A stretch of 64,000 bases of DNA from Euwallacea fornicatus (lineage: Eukaryota > Arthropoda > Insecta > Coleoptera > Curculionidae): the NCBI RefSeq assembly GCF_040115645.1, contig NC_089557.1, positions 3,232,501 through 3,296,500 on the forward strand, read 5' to 3'. The position numbers and the translations under genes were made by a program. Below, piece by piece: positions 29,401-38,376 of the stretch (position 1 is the first letter of the stretch; each line of letters begins with the position of its first letter). The notes below the pieces were generated by a model. The model saw nothing but the letters and a program-made list of their open reading frames with translations. It had not been told where the DNA came from and ran no database searches.

Positions 29401-32400
29401 CCTGCTAATTAATTTTGCACCAACAGGATGAAGTTTTTCCTATTTAGACAGTCGAATCACGGCATAGCTCTAATTTGGAGGTTCGGTTTCTACTATATTG
29501 TCCACAAGAACATTTTCCACCAGTATTTCAGGAATTACTTGTATTACCAAAAAAAACGTATGTTATTTTGAGCCATTGAGGAATCAAGCCTTCTTGAAAC
29601 GAACGTTGCCATTCTGAGATGAAAAACTTTCTTATCACACGAACGCGGAGATTTACTTGCTGTAATTTTCTTTACTAAACCAGTCAACATGAATTAGGGA
29701 CTACTTGTTATTATCCTTGCAATTTAGTACTTTTGTGGGCATAGACCAATGGGGGACACGTTCTCCTTCCGAATGAGTCAAGATATCGAGCTGGAGACGA
29801 AGAGGTGAGCGGTATTTACCGTCAAATGCGAGAGATGCTGTCCATTTCAGAGGGGGCTGCATTACGTCATACCATTTGCAGCAGACGAAGGTCCAAACTT
29901 TGTTCTTCGACAAGCTAGTGCGAGATCGTCCAATTAATAACGCAACACCTTCAGAAGCACAATATCGAAGTTTTGGAATGGTCAGGCAATTCCCCAGACC
30001 TGAACTCCATAGAAAATCTTTGAGCCGTCCTTCGAGGAAGGTTAAGACATCGTTTAATTGCCGAAAATTTAGGCGACCTGGCAGAAATGTCCCAGGAGAA
30101 CGGAACATTCCAAGGGAAATGATGGCAAACCTAATCCACTCCGTGCCTAGAAAGTATCAAAAATACCGAACAGCCTGAGGCAGACACGCCCATTATTAAT
30201 TTTTTTTGTTTATTGCATTTGTTAAGTTTATTTCAATATTATTTTATATTAATATATTTTCTGCTCAATTTTTAGCAGCTAAATGTCACGCTTAAACCTG
30301 ACGATTCCCTAAGTAAACGGACATTTGCTAGATTGAAGAAAAATTTAGAGTAAATTTTCTGAGCATTTATTGAAGTGGTTCTCAATTCGTTTTGACCAGT
30401 TCAGTGCCGCGGTAGCAACACTCTTTTAAAAGATTCAAATTCGAAAACGCAGGCACTTCAGTTGCAAAAATAAAATGCATATTAAATATCTAGTAAACAA
30501 ACTATAAATAGACCATGAATTATCCCACTTAACACCGCGCCAAAGGAATAATGGAGCAATAAAATTTTTGTCACGAAACGACGACTTACAGATGACTAAA
30601 GCGAATTGATGACCAGCATTTCCTCTATAGATTTAAGGCTATTTTCAAATAAATGAAAATGGACGAAAATTTTTATTTATTAATATTCTGAGCATTCACA
30701 TAGAATAATGAATGTTCTAATGGACAAAAGATAAAAGAGTGTGGTCAATGCTTCTACGTGCTGTTTAATTCATATGAATATCGATTAATAACTGCCTTTT
30801 TCCCGTGAATTTCTCTTGTTCCGCACGTCACCGCAATGTTTGAATTACTTCGATGAAAGATGAATTATTCAGAGTTATTAACGAGCTTGATTATGTCAGA
30901 TACGAAATATTAAATTAAGTAGCTCGTTTGTATTTCGGGCTATTTATTAATTAATGGTACTTATACTATTCCGGGTTATTTTCAGACTTCAAAGCCGCTA
31001 TTAGTTAAGGTTATTTACAGTTTTCCAACTTTCAGGAATAATAAATCAAAATGTTCCTAACAAACTCTGTTAATGCTCCTGAATTAGCAGAAATAAGAGT
31101 GGTTTAGATGGGATCAGCAGTATTTACAATCAGTTTAACAGGTGTTTCTTAGTGAAAGAAATTTCCATTCAGGAAAGGAATGTTTTGAATTAAAACATTC
31201 TTTGAATTCGCCCTTTAACGGTGACGATCGAAGTTCAGTTCAACTTCTTAATTTTTTAACTCTTGAAAAATATCAATTGTACCACTTAAAAACGGCAAAA
31301 TTCTAATAAATTGAATATCTAGTTTTCTTCGCTTCTCCCTTCAATAAAAATTCATACGAGCACCTTTTTCGAACTATTTGCCATTTTGTTAATTTTTTTT
31401 TTTTTTTTAGAAAAGCGACAATGAAAAATATCTGCGACGGCAATAAAAATTCGCATACTAAATTATCTCCATAGTCGCCGTGTTACGCTGTATCACTTCG
31501 ATAAAGGATGGAAGAAAGCACGGTCGTTTCGCAATTTCGACGAACATTTTAGAGAAGGAACAATCAGCCAAAAGCAAGAGGAAAAATATTTCGTTACATT
31601 CAAATCGAACGACGTCAACCTCGCAGATGAAGATGAAGGAGGACGGCCATCGGATTTCGGCGATCAGGCACTTTCGACGGCCGTGGAAGAGGTCGGAAGC
31701 CGGCCCAGCACAATTCAAGGCCGAAGACCTCGATGTCGACCAATTCACGATTGTACGTCGTCTCAAAAAGCTCGGAAAAGTATGGAAATTGACTGGATGG
31801 GTCTCGCACGAACTCGGAAAACAACAAAGCCGCACGTGTCGGTATTTTTGCCGATGCGGTGCAACGGAATGAGCAAATTCCCTTTCTAAAGAACCTCTTG
31901 ACGGATGATGAATTATGGTTGTTTATCAAAAACTTCAAAACAAAGAAGGTTTGCGTATCGCCAGATGTTTCACCCAAAAAAAAAAAAAAATACCGTAACA
32001 CGTCCACTATAAAATGGTCATGTTTTAGGTATGGTGGGACAGAAGCAGGGCCACTCGCTGGGAGACAATTTTAAGCGGTATCTGCTATTGGTGGGACGAC
32101 AAGAATGAGCGACCACAATGGCGGATTCAAGGCAAAAACGGCAAATCAACGGCGACGTCTACCTGGCTCAACTTGACCGCCTTCTGACTAGAATCGACAC
32201 GAAATGACCGCGAAAAAGAACCATATGGTCTTTCACCACGTCCTTATGCCGAACGTCGTAACGTCGAATCCATCACCAATAAGGGATGAGATCTGCTCTT
32301 ACATCCGCCCTATTTGGAGATCGAAGCCCTTACGGACTGCTACGCCAATTTATCGCCGAAAAACTGTCAAAGAAACAAAATATATGACGATTTGGATGAT

Positions 32401-34251
32401 AAGCCGGCCGGAGTCAAAGCGTGGATTGCCTCCAAGAACCGTGACTTCTTCGCTCGTGGTATCGACCGTCTACTAAGCGGATGGGAAAGAGTTATTGAGA
32501 TTGATTGTGAATATGCTCCAGATTAATTATTTAAGCATGTTTTTGTAAATTTCGTTTATTGTTCTTGTCGAAAAAAGTCATCGTTAATTTCGCGTCAATC
32601 CAATAACACCTTGGTCTACGAACTCTTCTGAGGTTCAGGCCTCGCCCCCAGAGTTTCACTCGAAGGGAGAATTTAAATTTCCCTTTTAAAGACAACCACA
32701 ATAAACACTTCTGCAACATTGTTATTTTTTACCTCTGAATCAAGCCTCGTCATTCTGCACGCGAAAAAAAAATGCGAATGGTGATTAACGTGAATAAAAA
32801 CTTAAATAACAAAAGCCACACTCCACTCACGCAAAGCTCAAAATTTAATATATTGAAGTAATAAGTGTGTTTGCACGGAAATTAGCGCCACGGCCCTGTG
32901 CATTCAAATGAGGGCCGCGCCCACTTCAGATTGAAGGTGAGCGCAGCTTGACCCTAAGCGTGAAACAGCATTCAAGACCGAATCGTTCGACATATTTTTA
33001 TTCAGGCCTGCTCAATAGCTGGAGGTCTGTAAAAATTTAATAAAAGAACTGCGCAATTAAAAAGTTGATATTAAAAAGCCATTTAATTCCCGAGCGGGGC
33101 CATTAAGAATGCTGACGAAACCGCCGTGCTATAACTAAAGACTACATGTCGGTCCCCTTTAACTTGCAACCCGAAAGGGGAACCCCATAACCATCAATAC
33201 AGAAAAGTTATTTACAGAATTGAAATTACAAAATGTATGTTTGTATCGTGGTAACTACATGGCGCAAAATACATAACTTTACGTTAGAGAGAATTAATGA
33301 CACACCCCTAAACATTGATCCCTGCTATGGGAAATTTCATTTGCTTAATGGATTTTCAACGAAATTCCGCCTTATAATAAACTCTGGAGGGTTCAACTAA
33401 CTGTCCATTTCACTTCTGCTTTAAGCTTTTAATCGAATATCTTCTTTCTGGAAGTTTTGGATAAAATCCCGCCAATCGCCTTGTAAAAATCCTACCTGTA
33501 GATAATTTCTGGTTGTTTGGGGCGAAACACTTAAAAGTTTTTATACCTCTTTCATTGGAGCATCCCTCGTCAGAAGAGGAAAAGAGGTAACGCATTTAAA
33601 ATTTAACCACTTTCAAAAGAGTGGATTCTACTTCGAAAAGAAAGGCGGAGAGCGATTCGAAAAGCTCTAACCATATTGTTTGATGCATTGTTTTGCTACA
33701 GGAAATTTAAATTTTCAACCTTAAAACTCCTCTGAATTATAATTTCAAGAGTGAATTATTTCCATAATAACTGAGAACCTATCTCCAGATTTGCCTTGCA
33801 ATTTTACCATCCTCAAAGTTACGTGAGACGGGTAATAAACAGTATTATGTATTCTTAAGTTGTTAGAGTGCTTTCTGGCGTAAAAATTAACTTATCTGCC
33901 TCATACAGGGTACGTAAATAATTTTCAATGTTTCAAGTTTAAGGCTTTAAAGTGGTTTTGCATGTAGCTTTAAGAGTGATCATAATTTGTGCAAATTTAG
34001 AGTTGAATCTCGACGCTAAGCTAGCTGTTGGTCATTATAAGCAAAGCCCATTAAACCAAGGACCATAAAGCTAAAGTTCATAGCTTACCGTGAGCGGCAC
34101 CTGAAACAGAGAGCGAAACGTTAAGCTGATGGAAAAAATTCGTCGATCTCAGATGATGAAAATAGTATAGAATGTATTTACCCCCTCCAAAGACATGTTT
34201 GGTGAAATCCTCGGTGCTGGTGCTGTGTCCGTTGATGATGGCAGTGGACAT
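2326..34251 (-). CDS. stomatin / band-7 (MEC-2-like) membrane protein, 5' part of gene
   Basis: Partial gene; the 3' end is outside the window. Coding exons are 34251-34182 (coding part of an exon starting at 34302), 34100-34089 and 2432-2326. Junction phases are 1, 1 and 0, so the reading frame is continuous. Exon 1 encodes a protein beginning MSTAIINGHS and ending VFGGG. The microexon adds AAH plus one split codon. The third exon encodes EQVVEENRTCGK followed by a hydrophobic segment, ILTALSWILVVLTMPFSLF, and ends VCFK, where stomatins continue into the conserved VQEYERA stretch. That segment is the hairpin that inserts stomatin-family proteins into the inner leaflet of the plasma membrane, where they scaffold and modulate ion channels. 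The start is uncertain, because the frame stays open upstream of the ATG to the acceptor at 34303. The 31,656-nt intron 2433-34088 carries several transposons. Family identity is from motif recall, not a search. Confidence 0.8.
2433..7746. other. intronic DNA, purine-rich stretch, no genes seen
   Basis: This is part of the giant intron of the stomatin-like gene. It is AT-rich with many stops in all frames. Open frames of 60-100 codons here (for example 2376-2696, which overlaps the real minus exon, and 3621-3899) show no domain. A purine-rich plus strand at about 5500-6010 is described separately. Confidence 0.6.
5500..6010. repeat. purine-rich (GA-skewed) tract
   Basis: For about 500 bp the plus strand is dominated by A and G, with repeated GAGA, GAAAGAA and AACAG words, including an AACAGCGGTGAGAG-type word. 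It is probably a degenerate simple repeat. A similar tract lies at 20580-20950 and shares words such as ACAGTAAAGA and AACAGCGG. Confidence 0.45.
7747..8313. mobile_element. foldback / MITE-like palindromic element
   Basis: The two halves are imperfect inverted copies of each other, with arms of about 280 bp. Left-arm words such as TTGAAAAAATGACTTCTTTG, TTTTCCATATAAGTGTCTGC and GAAAATATAACAAA reappear as reverse complements in the right arm, ending at about 8313. The centre is an AT palindrome near 8030. Small open frames on both strands (7751-8231) share a Tyr-Gly-Lys-containing peptide only because the arms mirror each other; I do not call them genes. Exact ends and target duplication are not certain. 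Confidence 0.65.
8314..9373. other. intronic DNA, nothing recognised
   Basis: AT-rich sequence of the same giant intron, between the foldback element and the mariner insertion. I see no open frame with a domain and no clear repeat. Confidence 0.5.
9548..10781 (+). pseudogene. mariner transposase, disrupted by a retro-insertion
   Basis: The frame starts at ATG 9548 (MSNFVPTNYD), runs to 10446, and resumes at 10643 after an insertion, ending at the TAA at 10779-10781. Leaving out the insertion, the two parts total 1038 nt (345 codons plus stop), the normal mariner length, with no other frameshift or stop. Features in order are an N-terminal helix-turn-helix DNA-binding region, the WVPHEL linker motif (about residue 119), and catalytic Asp residues in TGDEKW (about 156), LHDNAPSH (about 249) and APSDYHLF (about 284). 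The last two Asp are separated by 34 residues (DD34D). The insertion removes the true C-terminus, so this copy should be inactive. Only one disabling lesion is visible, so the mariner itself looks young. Confidence 0.9.
10447..10627 (-). mobile_element. 3' end of a non-LTR retrotransposon (or SINE) inserted in mariner
   Basis: A 181-bp segment begins on the plus strand with a T-rich run, the complement of a poly(A) tail, followed by GC-rich sequence unlike its surroundings. A 15-bp direct duplication, TGCAGAACAGCACTT, flanks it (10432-10446 and 10628-10642). A poly(A) tail with a target-site duplication is the signature of target-primed reverse transcription. The element is on the minus strand and 5'-truncated. 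I cannot assign a clade from the 3' UTR alone. Confidence 0.8.
14211..14285 (+). repeat. dispersed direct repeat, copy 1
   Basis: This shares ATTGGAAAATTCAAT, then TAATTAG, a TGCATTTGT word and a C-rich tail with copy 2 at 15600-15680, in the same order and orientation, 1.4 kb away. It is probably a decayed interspersed element or an old segmental duplication. Confidence 0.5.
15600..15680 (+). repeat. dispersed direct repeat, copy 2
   Basis: Second copy of the element at 14211-14285. It reads GATTGGAAAATTCAATCAAG, then TGTAATTAGCCAAATGCATT. Similarity fades on both sides, so no boundaries can be set. Confidence 0.5.
17180..18120. repeat. degenerate motif cluster (TAATCCAGATT-like words)
   Basis: Words of the type AATCCAGATT, GATCCAGATTAG, TTCCAGATTATT and CTCCAGATTC recur at about 17421, 17474, 17592, 17708, 17738 and 17953, among AATTAAT and GGATTA words. 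This could be a worn minisatellite or a cluster of TAATCC homeodomain-type sites. I cannot tell which from one sequence. Confidence 0.35.
20580..20950. repeat. purine-rich (GA-skewed) tract
   Basis: The plus strand is strongly A+G-rich with GAAAGT, AACAG and GAGAAG words over about 370 bp. It resembles the tract at 5500-6010. Confidence 0.4.
21690..21950. other. GC-rich island in the giant intron
   Basis: A short block with several CpG-containing words (for example TTCGCCGCGAACTTCC) contrasts sharply with the AT-rich DNA around it. Frames are open on both strands, as expected for GC-rich DNA, and none encodes a motif I know. It could be a regulatory element or alternative promoter of the stomatin-like gene, or a transposon fragment. 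Confidence 0.35.
25680..26690 (+). repeat. degenerate tandem array, about 5 units of 150-300 bp
   Basis: Equivalent words recur in order: GAAGTTGGCGCTAACTGAA (about 25806), GAAGTTTACAGAAACCGAAT (about 25965), AGATGTTAGCACTAATTGAA (about 26113), GGGTTGACGCTAACTAAATA (about 26333) and GAAATCGGCACCAACCGAAG (about 26636). Most are preceded by a GGATC/GATCAAAGG-type word and followed by AAATTACCATGAATT-type words. The units are strongly diverged and unequal in length. The open frames inside (26429-26808) are by-products. Confidence 0.55.
27119..28832. mobile_element. DNA transposon derivative with about 546-bp terminal inverted repeats
   Basis: The element starts CAGGGTGTCCTCGAATTACG at 27119 and ends with its reverse complement at 28832, flanked by TA on both sides (27117-27118, 28833-28834). 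Arms 27119-27664 and 28288-28832 are nearly identical inverted copies over about 546 bp. The 623-bp centre contains only the C-terminal half of a transposase on the minus strand, which starts exactly where the right arm ends. TA duplication and the transposase type place it in the IS630-Tc1-mariner group. It is non-autonomous. The high arm identity suggests recent insertion or arm conversion. Confidence 0.85.
27776..28287 (-). pseudogene. C-terminal half of an IS630-Tc1-mariner-type transposase
   Basis: Read from about 28287 leftward, the frame encodes FKVNVWAGIV, a FMHDGAPPHF motif (second catalytic Asp), WPARTPDLTPC (third Asp, 38 residues after the second) and then FF. A one-base slip in a T run (A run near 27966-27974 on plus) shifts the frame into WGALKSKVYASPVHTRQELE, ending HFEHLL at 27776. 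The N-terminal DNA-binding domain and first catalytic Asp are absent. This transposase type is common as relics in insect genomes. It cannot be functional. Confidence 0.8.
28835..29780. other. intronic DNA, nothing recognised
   Basis: AT-rich filler between two transposon relics. No coding motif or repeat is visible. Confidence 0.5.
29800..30230 (+). pseudogene. Tc1-like transposase relic
   Basis: In changing plus frames the sequence reads FAADEGPNFVLRQASAR, matching the block that normally holds the second catalytic Asp (here lost), then HNIEVLEWSGNSPDLNSIEN, which is the classic third-acidic-residue block of Tc1 transposases. After a stop comes AVLRGRLRHRLIAENLGDLA. At least one frameshift and several stops are present, and no terminal repeats were found. 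The longer minus-strand open frame here (29701-30108) is a shadow. Confidence 0.75.
30240..31450. other. intronic DNA, nothing recognised
   Basis: AT-rich sequence between two relics. It ends in a T14 run near 31396-31410 just before the mariner relic. Confidence 0.45.
31455..32526 (+). pseudogene. mariner-like transposase relic (irritans-like pattern)
   Basis: Fragments in different plus frames line up in order with a mariner transposase: FKSNDVNLADEDEGGRPSDF, FTIVRRLKKLGKVWKLTGW then VSHELG (about 31743-31820), PFLKNLLTDDELWLFIKNFK then TKKVCVSPDV (31880-31970), DVYLAQLDRLL, LLLHPPY, and finally DFFARGIDRLLSGWERVIEI with a stop near 32526. The first catalytic Asp is retained, but the second block and the SPDLAPSDY block are ruined. 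There are at least four frameshifts and a long A run near 31977-31990. It is G+C-richer than its surroundings. No terminal repeats are visible, so it is old. Confidence 0.75.
32527..34088. other. 5' end of the giant intron with a GC-rich block
   Basis: This lies between the mariner relic and the microexon donor. At 32880-33200 there is a locally GC-rich stretch with an inverted repeat (GGCCCT at 32892 with AGGGCC at 32911) and words such as GGGCCGCGCCCAC. No exon is evident. The position, 1-1.2 kb into the intron, would suit an enhancer or alternative promoter, but that is only inference. Confidence 0.4.
34089..34100 (-). other. 12-nt microexon of the stomatin-like gene
   Basis: The sequence GTGCCGCTCACG is flanked by a strong acceptor (CTCTGTTTCAG) and a good donor (GTAAGCTA). 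It is phase 1 in and phase 1 out, so it adds exactly four codons and can be skipped without a frame change. It joins the first coding exon to the exon at 2432. The 81-nt intron before it, 34181-34101, has no in-frame stop and is a multiple of three, so a retained form would also be in frame. Confidence 0.65.
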
Positions 34252-34302
34252 GCTGATGTTTTCTAAGGGCGACGGGTTAATTCTTACTTCTGATCCCGCC
34301 AC
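34182..34302 (-). other. stomatin-like gene, first recognised coding exon
   Basis: The acceptor CAG is at 34305-34303 and the donor GTAAATAC begins at 34181. The ATG at 34251-34249 is followed by TCC ACT GCC. Codons upstream of it are open to the acceptor (VAGSEVRINPSPLENIS), so translation may instead begin in an earlier exon, or this stretch may be 5' UTR. The exon ends in phase 1 after a run of Gly codons. Confidence 0.72.
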
Positions 34303-34404
34303 CTGACAGGAAAACAACCGTTTTATTATCCTTAAATTAAACAGAGCGGTGTTTCCTTAAGAAATCGTTTCTATACTGACTTTTAAATAGATTCGGGAAA
34401 CGTA

Positions 34405-34927
34405 CAGGGTCATTTAAACTCGACTCCCCCCCCACCCACTTTATACGAACACCGATGGGCTTGGCAAAATAATTTTTTCACATTAAATATAAGGAAGCAA
34501 GGGAAAATGCATGCTGAAAATATTAAAATATGGAAAGACGCCAGGCGACGCCGACGCCATGTACTTCGTCAGAAACATAACTGTTTTTCAAAAATGTGAA
34601 TATCGACATGTTGCAAACAAGTTTTACACAAAAAGTTTTTTTCATTTCCGATCGTTAAAAAATCTACAGGAGAAACAAATATTAACATATTAGCACATTA
34701 GGTAAATGAGAGCTTTTTATACAAAACTTGTTTGGAATGTATGAATGTTCACGTTTCCGGAGAAACATGACAACGGCGTCGCGACGCCGAACACCGTTTC
34801 CCATATCATAATGTATTTAGCATTTATTTTCGCTTACGTTTACATATTTAATAAGGTGAAAAATAACTTTGCCAAGCGCAAATTGATTCATGTGACATGG
34901 GCGGGGCGGCGACTTTAAACGACCCTG
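34405..34927. mobile_element. foldback MITE with TA target duplication
   Basis: A 523-bp element starting CAGGGTCATTTAAACTCG and ending with the reverse complement of CAGGGTCGTTTAAAGTCG, flanked by TA on both sides. The inverted similarity continues through most of both arms: GGGCTTGGCAAAATAATTTT on the left with its mirror near 34845-34890, and GCGTCGCGACGCC near 34777 mirroring GGCGACGCCGACGCC near 34542. It has no coding capacity. It lies just upstream (minus sense) of the first stomatin-like exon. Confidence 0.75.
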
Positions 34928-36539
34928 TACTTGTTCAATGAAGAAAACAAATCATCCGCAAATTGGAGCATTTAAGAAGAAGTTGAAGATGGAAGCAGCA
35001 GAACCCAAAGATTCACGAAATCTCGCTCCGCCGACAGCACGTTTCCGAGGGCTAATCATGTGCTTTTCAGTAATTAATGTATAATAATTAAAACTTAAAA
35101 ATGGAACCTAACGAAGGCTATCTTCGGTTTTTTCGTGAATTCTGGAATTCTGAGGGACAAATCTAGTGCGATACATCGGTGTAACACTGACAAAATTAAT
35201 GATAACACTGGCCCGGAATATAATCTGGCGGCTGTATCTCGGGACGCGTAATAAAAAATTGAATTCCATTAGTGCGGAAAACAGCACTTTCCGTACGTTT
35301 ACGGTAAAGTATAATTTGAGTAGAGTTGGTTTACTGGGAAATACTCATTTTTGGCGTCGCATAATGAAAAAAAAAAAAAGAAGTTTTCACCCACAAAATT
35401 GCATTATAGCACATCTTCAAAACTTCGAAAACAAATAATAAATTTGCACTTTTTGGATGAAATTGATAAATATGCTAATCTAGAATTACTTTAGCGCTTT
35501 CAAAAACGTGGAGTCGAAGCATCGATTTTACAATTCGGGACCCAGTGCATCTTGCCACACGGCTACACTGCGGGATTATGACTAAATCTTTTACGAATTT
35601 GTATTCATAAAGCAAAACACGACCACATTAAGGTTAATTTAAATTCGCAATCATCACTATACAAGCCCGCATTAGCAAAGCATTATTGTTTATCCAGTGG
35701 TTTGAATTGGTATATCCAGGTAACCAGGCATCACCGACAGGTAGCCCCGACAAAGCCATACATTTTTACCATGGCTGAGTAATAATTGTTGCCTAGTTGT
35801 GCACAAACGTATTATCTGAAATTTCAATTATAATTTCACTGCTGAACAACAATTATTATTTAGCTTAGCAAAATGTTTATAGAAATACGAATTGGGCGGA
35901 ATCCATTAGAAGCAATTCAAAATAACATTTTTTTTTTAATTCATGGATATTCATACCGGAGCCTTTCCAGACATTCGGAATACATAGATCAAGACCTCCG
36001 AAGTCACGTCTTGTCTTCAGTAATCCAAACTTTAATCTCCCTAATCTAGGGCAATAGCAACCCTATAAGATAAATCAATATTGTAATTGCTTAGTGAGCC
36101 CTATCGCCTCCACTTGCGCCATTTTATTCAATACCTCCTTCTCTGTGGTTTACCTAATTAGGCGCGAAATGACAGAGCCCTCTAATTGATCGACGCCATT
36201 TTATAGAGCCGCAGGCTCTAACCATTTATCCTTTTAATTCTATCGGAGTGCGGATGGACCTTTTCAGACTTGTTGCAAAACACCCGGTAAAAAGGAAACT
36301 TTTATTTACGCTTCATTTGGGGCGGTAAACGCGAAAAATGCTGAGATTTGAGGTATTAAAAGAAGACATTTTTGTGACGGAGATTAATAGTCCAAATTCA
36401 GTTTCAAACAAAGACGTAACGGGATTTAGTTGTCTGTCTCGAACTGAAAGCATAACCGTCGCTGTCACAGTTTGGCCTAAATTCCTTTAATTTTGAGCCT
36501 GTTCACTCTGACGTAAAAGCGTCTTATAAGCGTTCGCCT
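34928..36539. other. intergenic or 5'-intronic DNA, nothing recognised
   Basis: AT-rich sequence. The open frame 35166-35438 has no domain. It may lie inside a further 5' intron of the stomatin-like gene. Confidence 0.45.
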
Positions 36540-38050
36540 GGTCGCTCCTGTTCAAGATCATTTCAATACCTCTTGAACATTAAATTGTTCAGCTTAATAT
36601 GACAGAAGGCACCGTTGACAAGTGCATTCAATCGCTCCTGCTTCTTGCGATTCAAATATGTTTTAAGCATGAATTCAATTCCGAATTATTTAAATAATCC
36701 CAAAGCAAAGTTCCAGTCGCTTCGGTTCGGTATGATCTGTATGTGCTTAAGCATTTATCTTGTCACTTCTAGTTGTTTTGATTTAAATACATTTAAATGT
36801 TCTCTTGATCGAGTTCATTCACTCGGTATTTCCATAGACAACTCCTAAATTTCTCTGGAAGCGTTCAAATTAATCACGACGTAAATTACTAATAAGTATT
36901 GGTACTCTTGATTCAAACGATTTAAAATCCCACTGACCACACCAATTCTGGCCGATTAAAATGCTTCTTAGAACTGTGGTGTTAATGTTGATTTAATCGT
37001 GCGGCTTGTGCGATGCTTCAGGCATTTAATCCTCCGCTCCTGCCTGATTTAAATGCCTGTGACTTATTTAATCGCTCGAATTTTACTTCATTTAAGGCCC
37101 TTAAGATTAAAGGATTACCACTAGTTTAAGCACGTCACCTGTTGTATCCAATTTAGATGCCACAGATTTAGATGATTCGCAACTTCCATCCTGGTGTGCA
37201 CTGAAGCTTCCTCCATCCCGTTATCTATAACATGTTCTGATCGGTTTAATTTAATTTCCTCAAGTATTCGGTTCATTGATTATACTGAGTAAACCACGTC
37301 ATCGATTTGTTTTATTTTAATTACCTCACATGTCGATTGATAACACCAGCTCTGAACAAAAGGGGCTCTAGAGGTTCCTTTATTCGCCCTCACTCGCCAT
37401 GTTCGCTCCTTTGAAACCTTAAGCATTTAATTTAAAGTTTCGGCTTTGCATGATTAAAAAGTCTTTTGAGATTTCGATATTTAAATTGAAACCACCTTGT
37501 CCATGCATGGTACTGACCAATCGAAGTCACTCACATCTTCGCTGATTAAAATGCTTCAAGCATACGAATGATGGTTCCTTTTACGCCCGATTTGAATGCT
37601 TTCCAAAACCGGTCTATTTACAATGATTTAACCATGTTCTATGTTCGGTGATATTTGCTCACGCATTTCATTGGCGTCTGAGTTGGTATTGATTTAGACG
37701 TCTCGATCATTCAAATTATCACGTTCATGTTAGTCACATTCAGCCTAGTTTGAATGAATTTAAATGAATCATCTCGCCTTTCGTATTCATTAATCCACGT
37801 ACCGTCTGATTTAAGCATTCGACTGAATACTACTATTCGACTTTGGAATGCCTATAAAGTTTGCTCTAATAACCCTCATTTAAAGGTGCAGTCTGTCGGT
37901 TCTGATTTGAATGACTTAAGCATTTGATTGTAGGTTGCAGTTCCGCCTGATTTGAATGCCTTTTAAGCTTCCGCTAATTTCAATACGGAATTGGATCTTA
38001 ACTCGAGTTATCTGCATCTTATTAATTCGTTGATTTCGTCTGTTCAGACT
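36540..38050. repeat. degenerate repeat field (GATTTRAATGC / TTAAGCATT words)
   Basis: Over 1.5 kb, words such as CGATTAAAATGCTTC (36953, 37543), CTGATTTAAATGCCTG (37045), CCGATTTGAATGCTTT (37587), CTGATTTAAGCATTCG (37807), CTGATTTGAATGACTTAAGC (37899) and CTGATTTGAATGCCTTTTAA (37947) recur, mixed with CTTAAGCATTT and ACTGACCA words. Spacing is irregular, roughly 40-120 bp. It is most likely a worn minisatellite. A clustered binding-site array is the alternative. Confidence 0.5.
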
Positions 38051-38376
38051 GATCAAATTTCTCCTTATGCTCCTGTGTTTTTGAGATATTTTTAGATTTT
38101 AATTAGAATAAGTTTTGGAATGTCTCCGAAACATTTTGGGGCAAATTTGGGAATTGTGATTGTTTTCGTAGCAGTGAACGGAAAAATCATAAAGTCCCCG
38201 GCTAAAACCAAAAGTCTTTTGGAATATTGAGACTCAACGTTGGAATTAGGATTTCCGTAAAAAAATCCTCTGAATTTTTAGTGATTACTTAGTGTAGAGC
38301 TGAGGGCTAATAATATAGAAACTCACTGTAGGGCCTAATTCGCAGAAAGAAAATCTGAAAATGGTTTGTGATTATA

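Noticed and set aside
29701..30108. 135-codon minus-strand open frame
   Set aside because: It is the shadow of a plus-strand Tc1-like relic whose motifs are recognisable.
31458..32007. Several 125-130-codon open frames on both strands
   Set aside because: They are frames and antisense shadows of the GC-richer mariner relic; none is a full protein.
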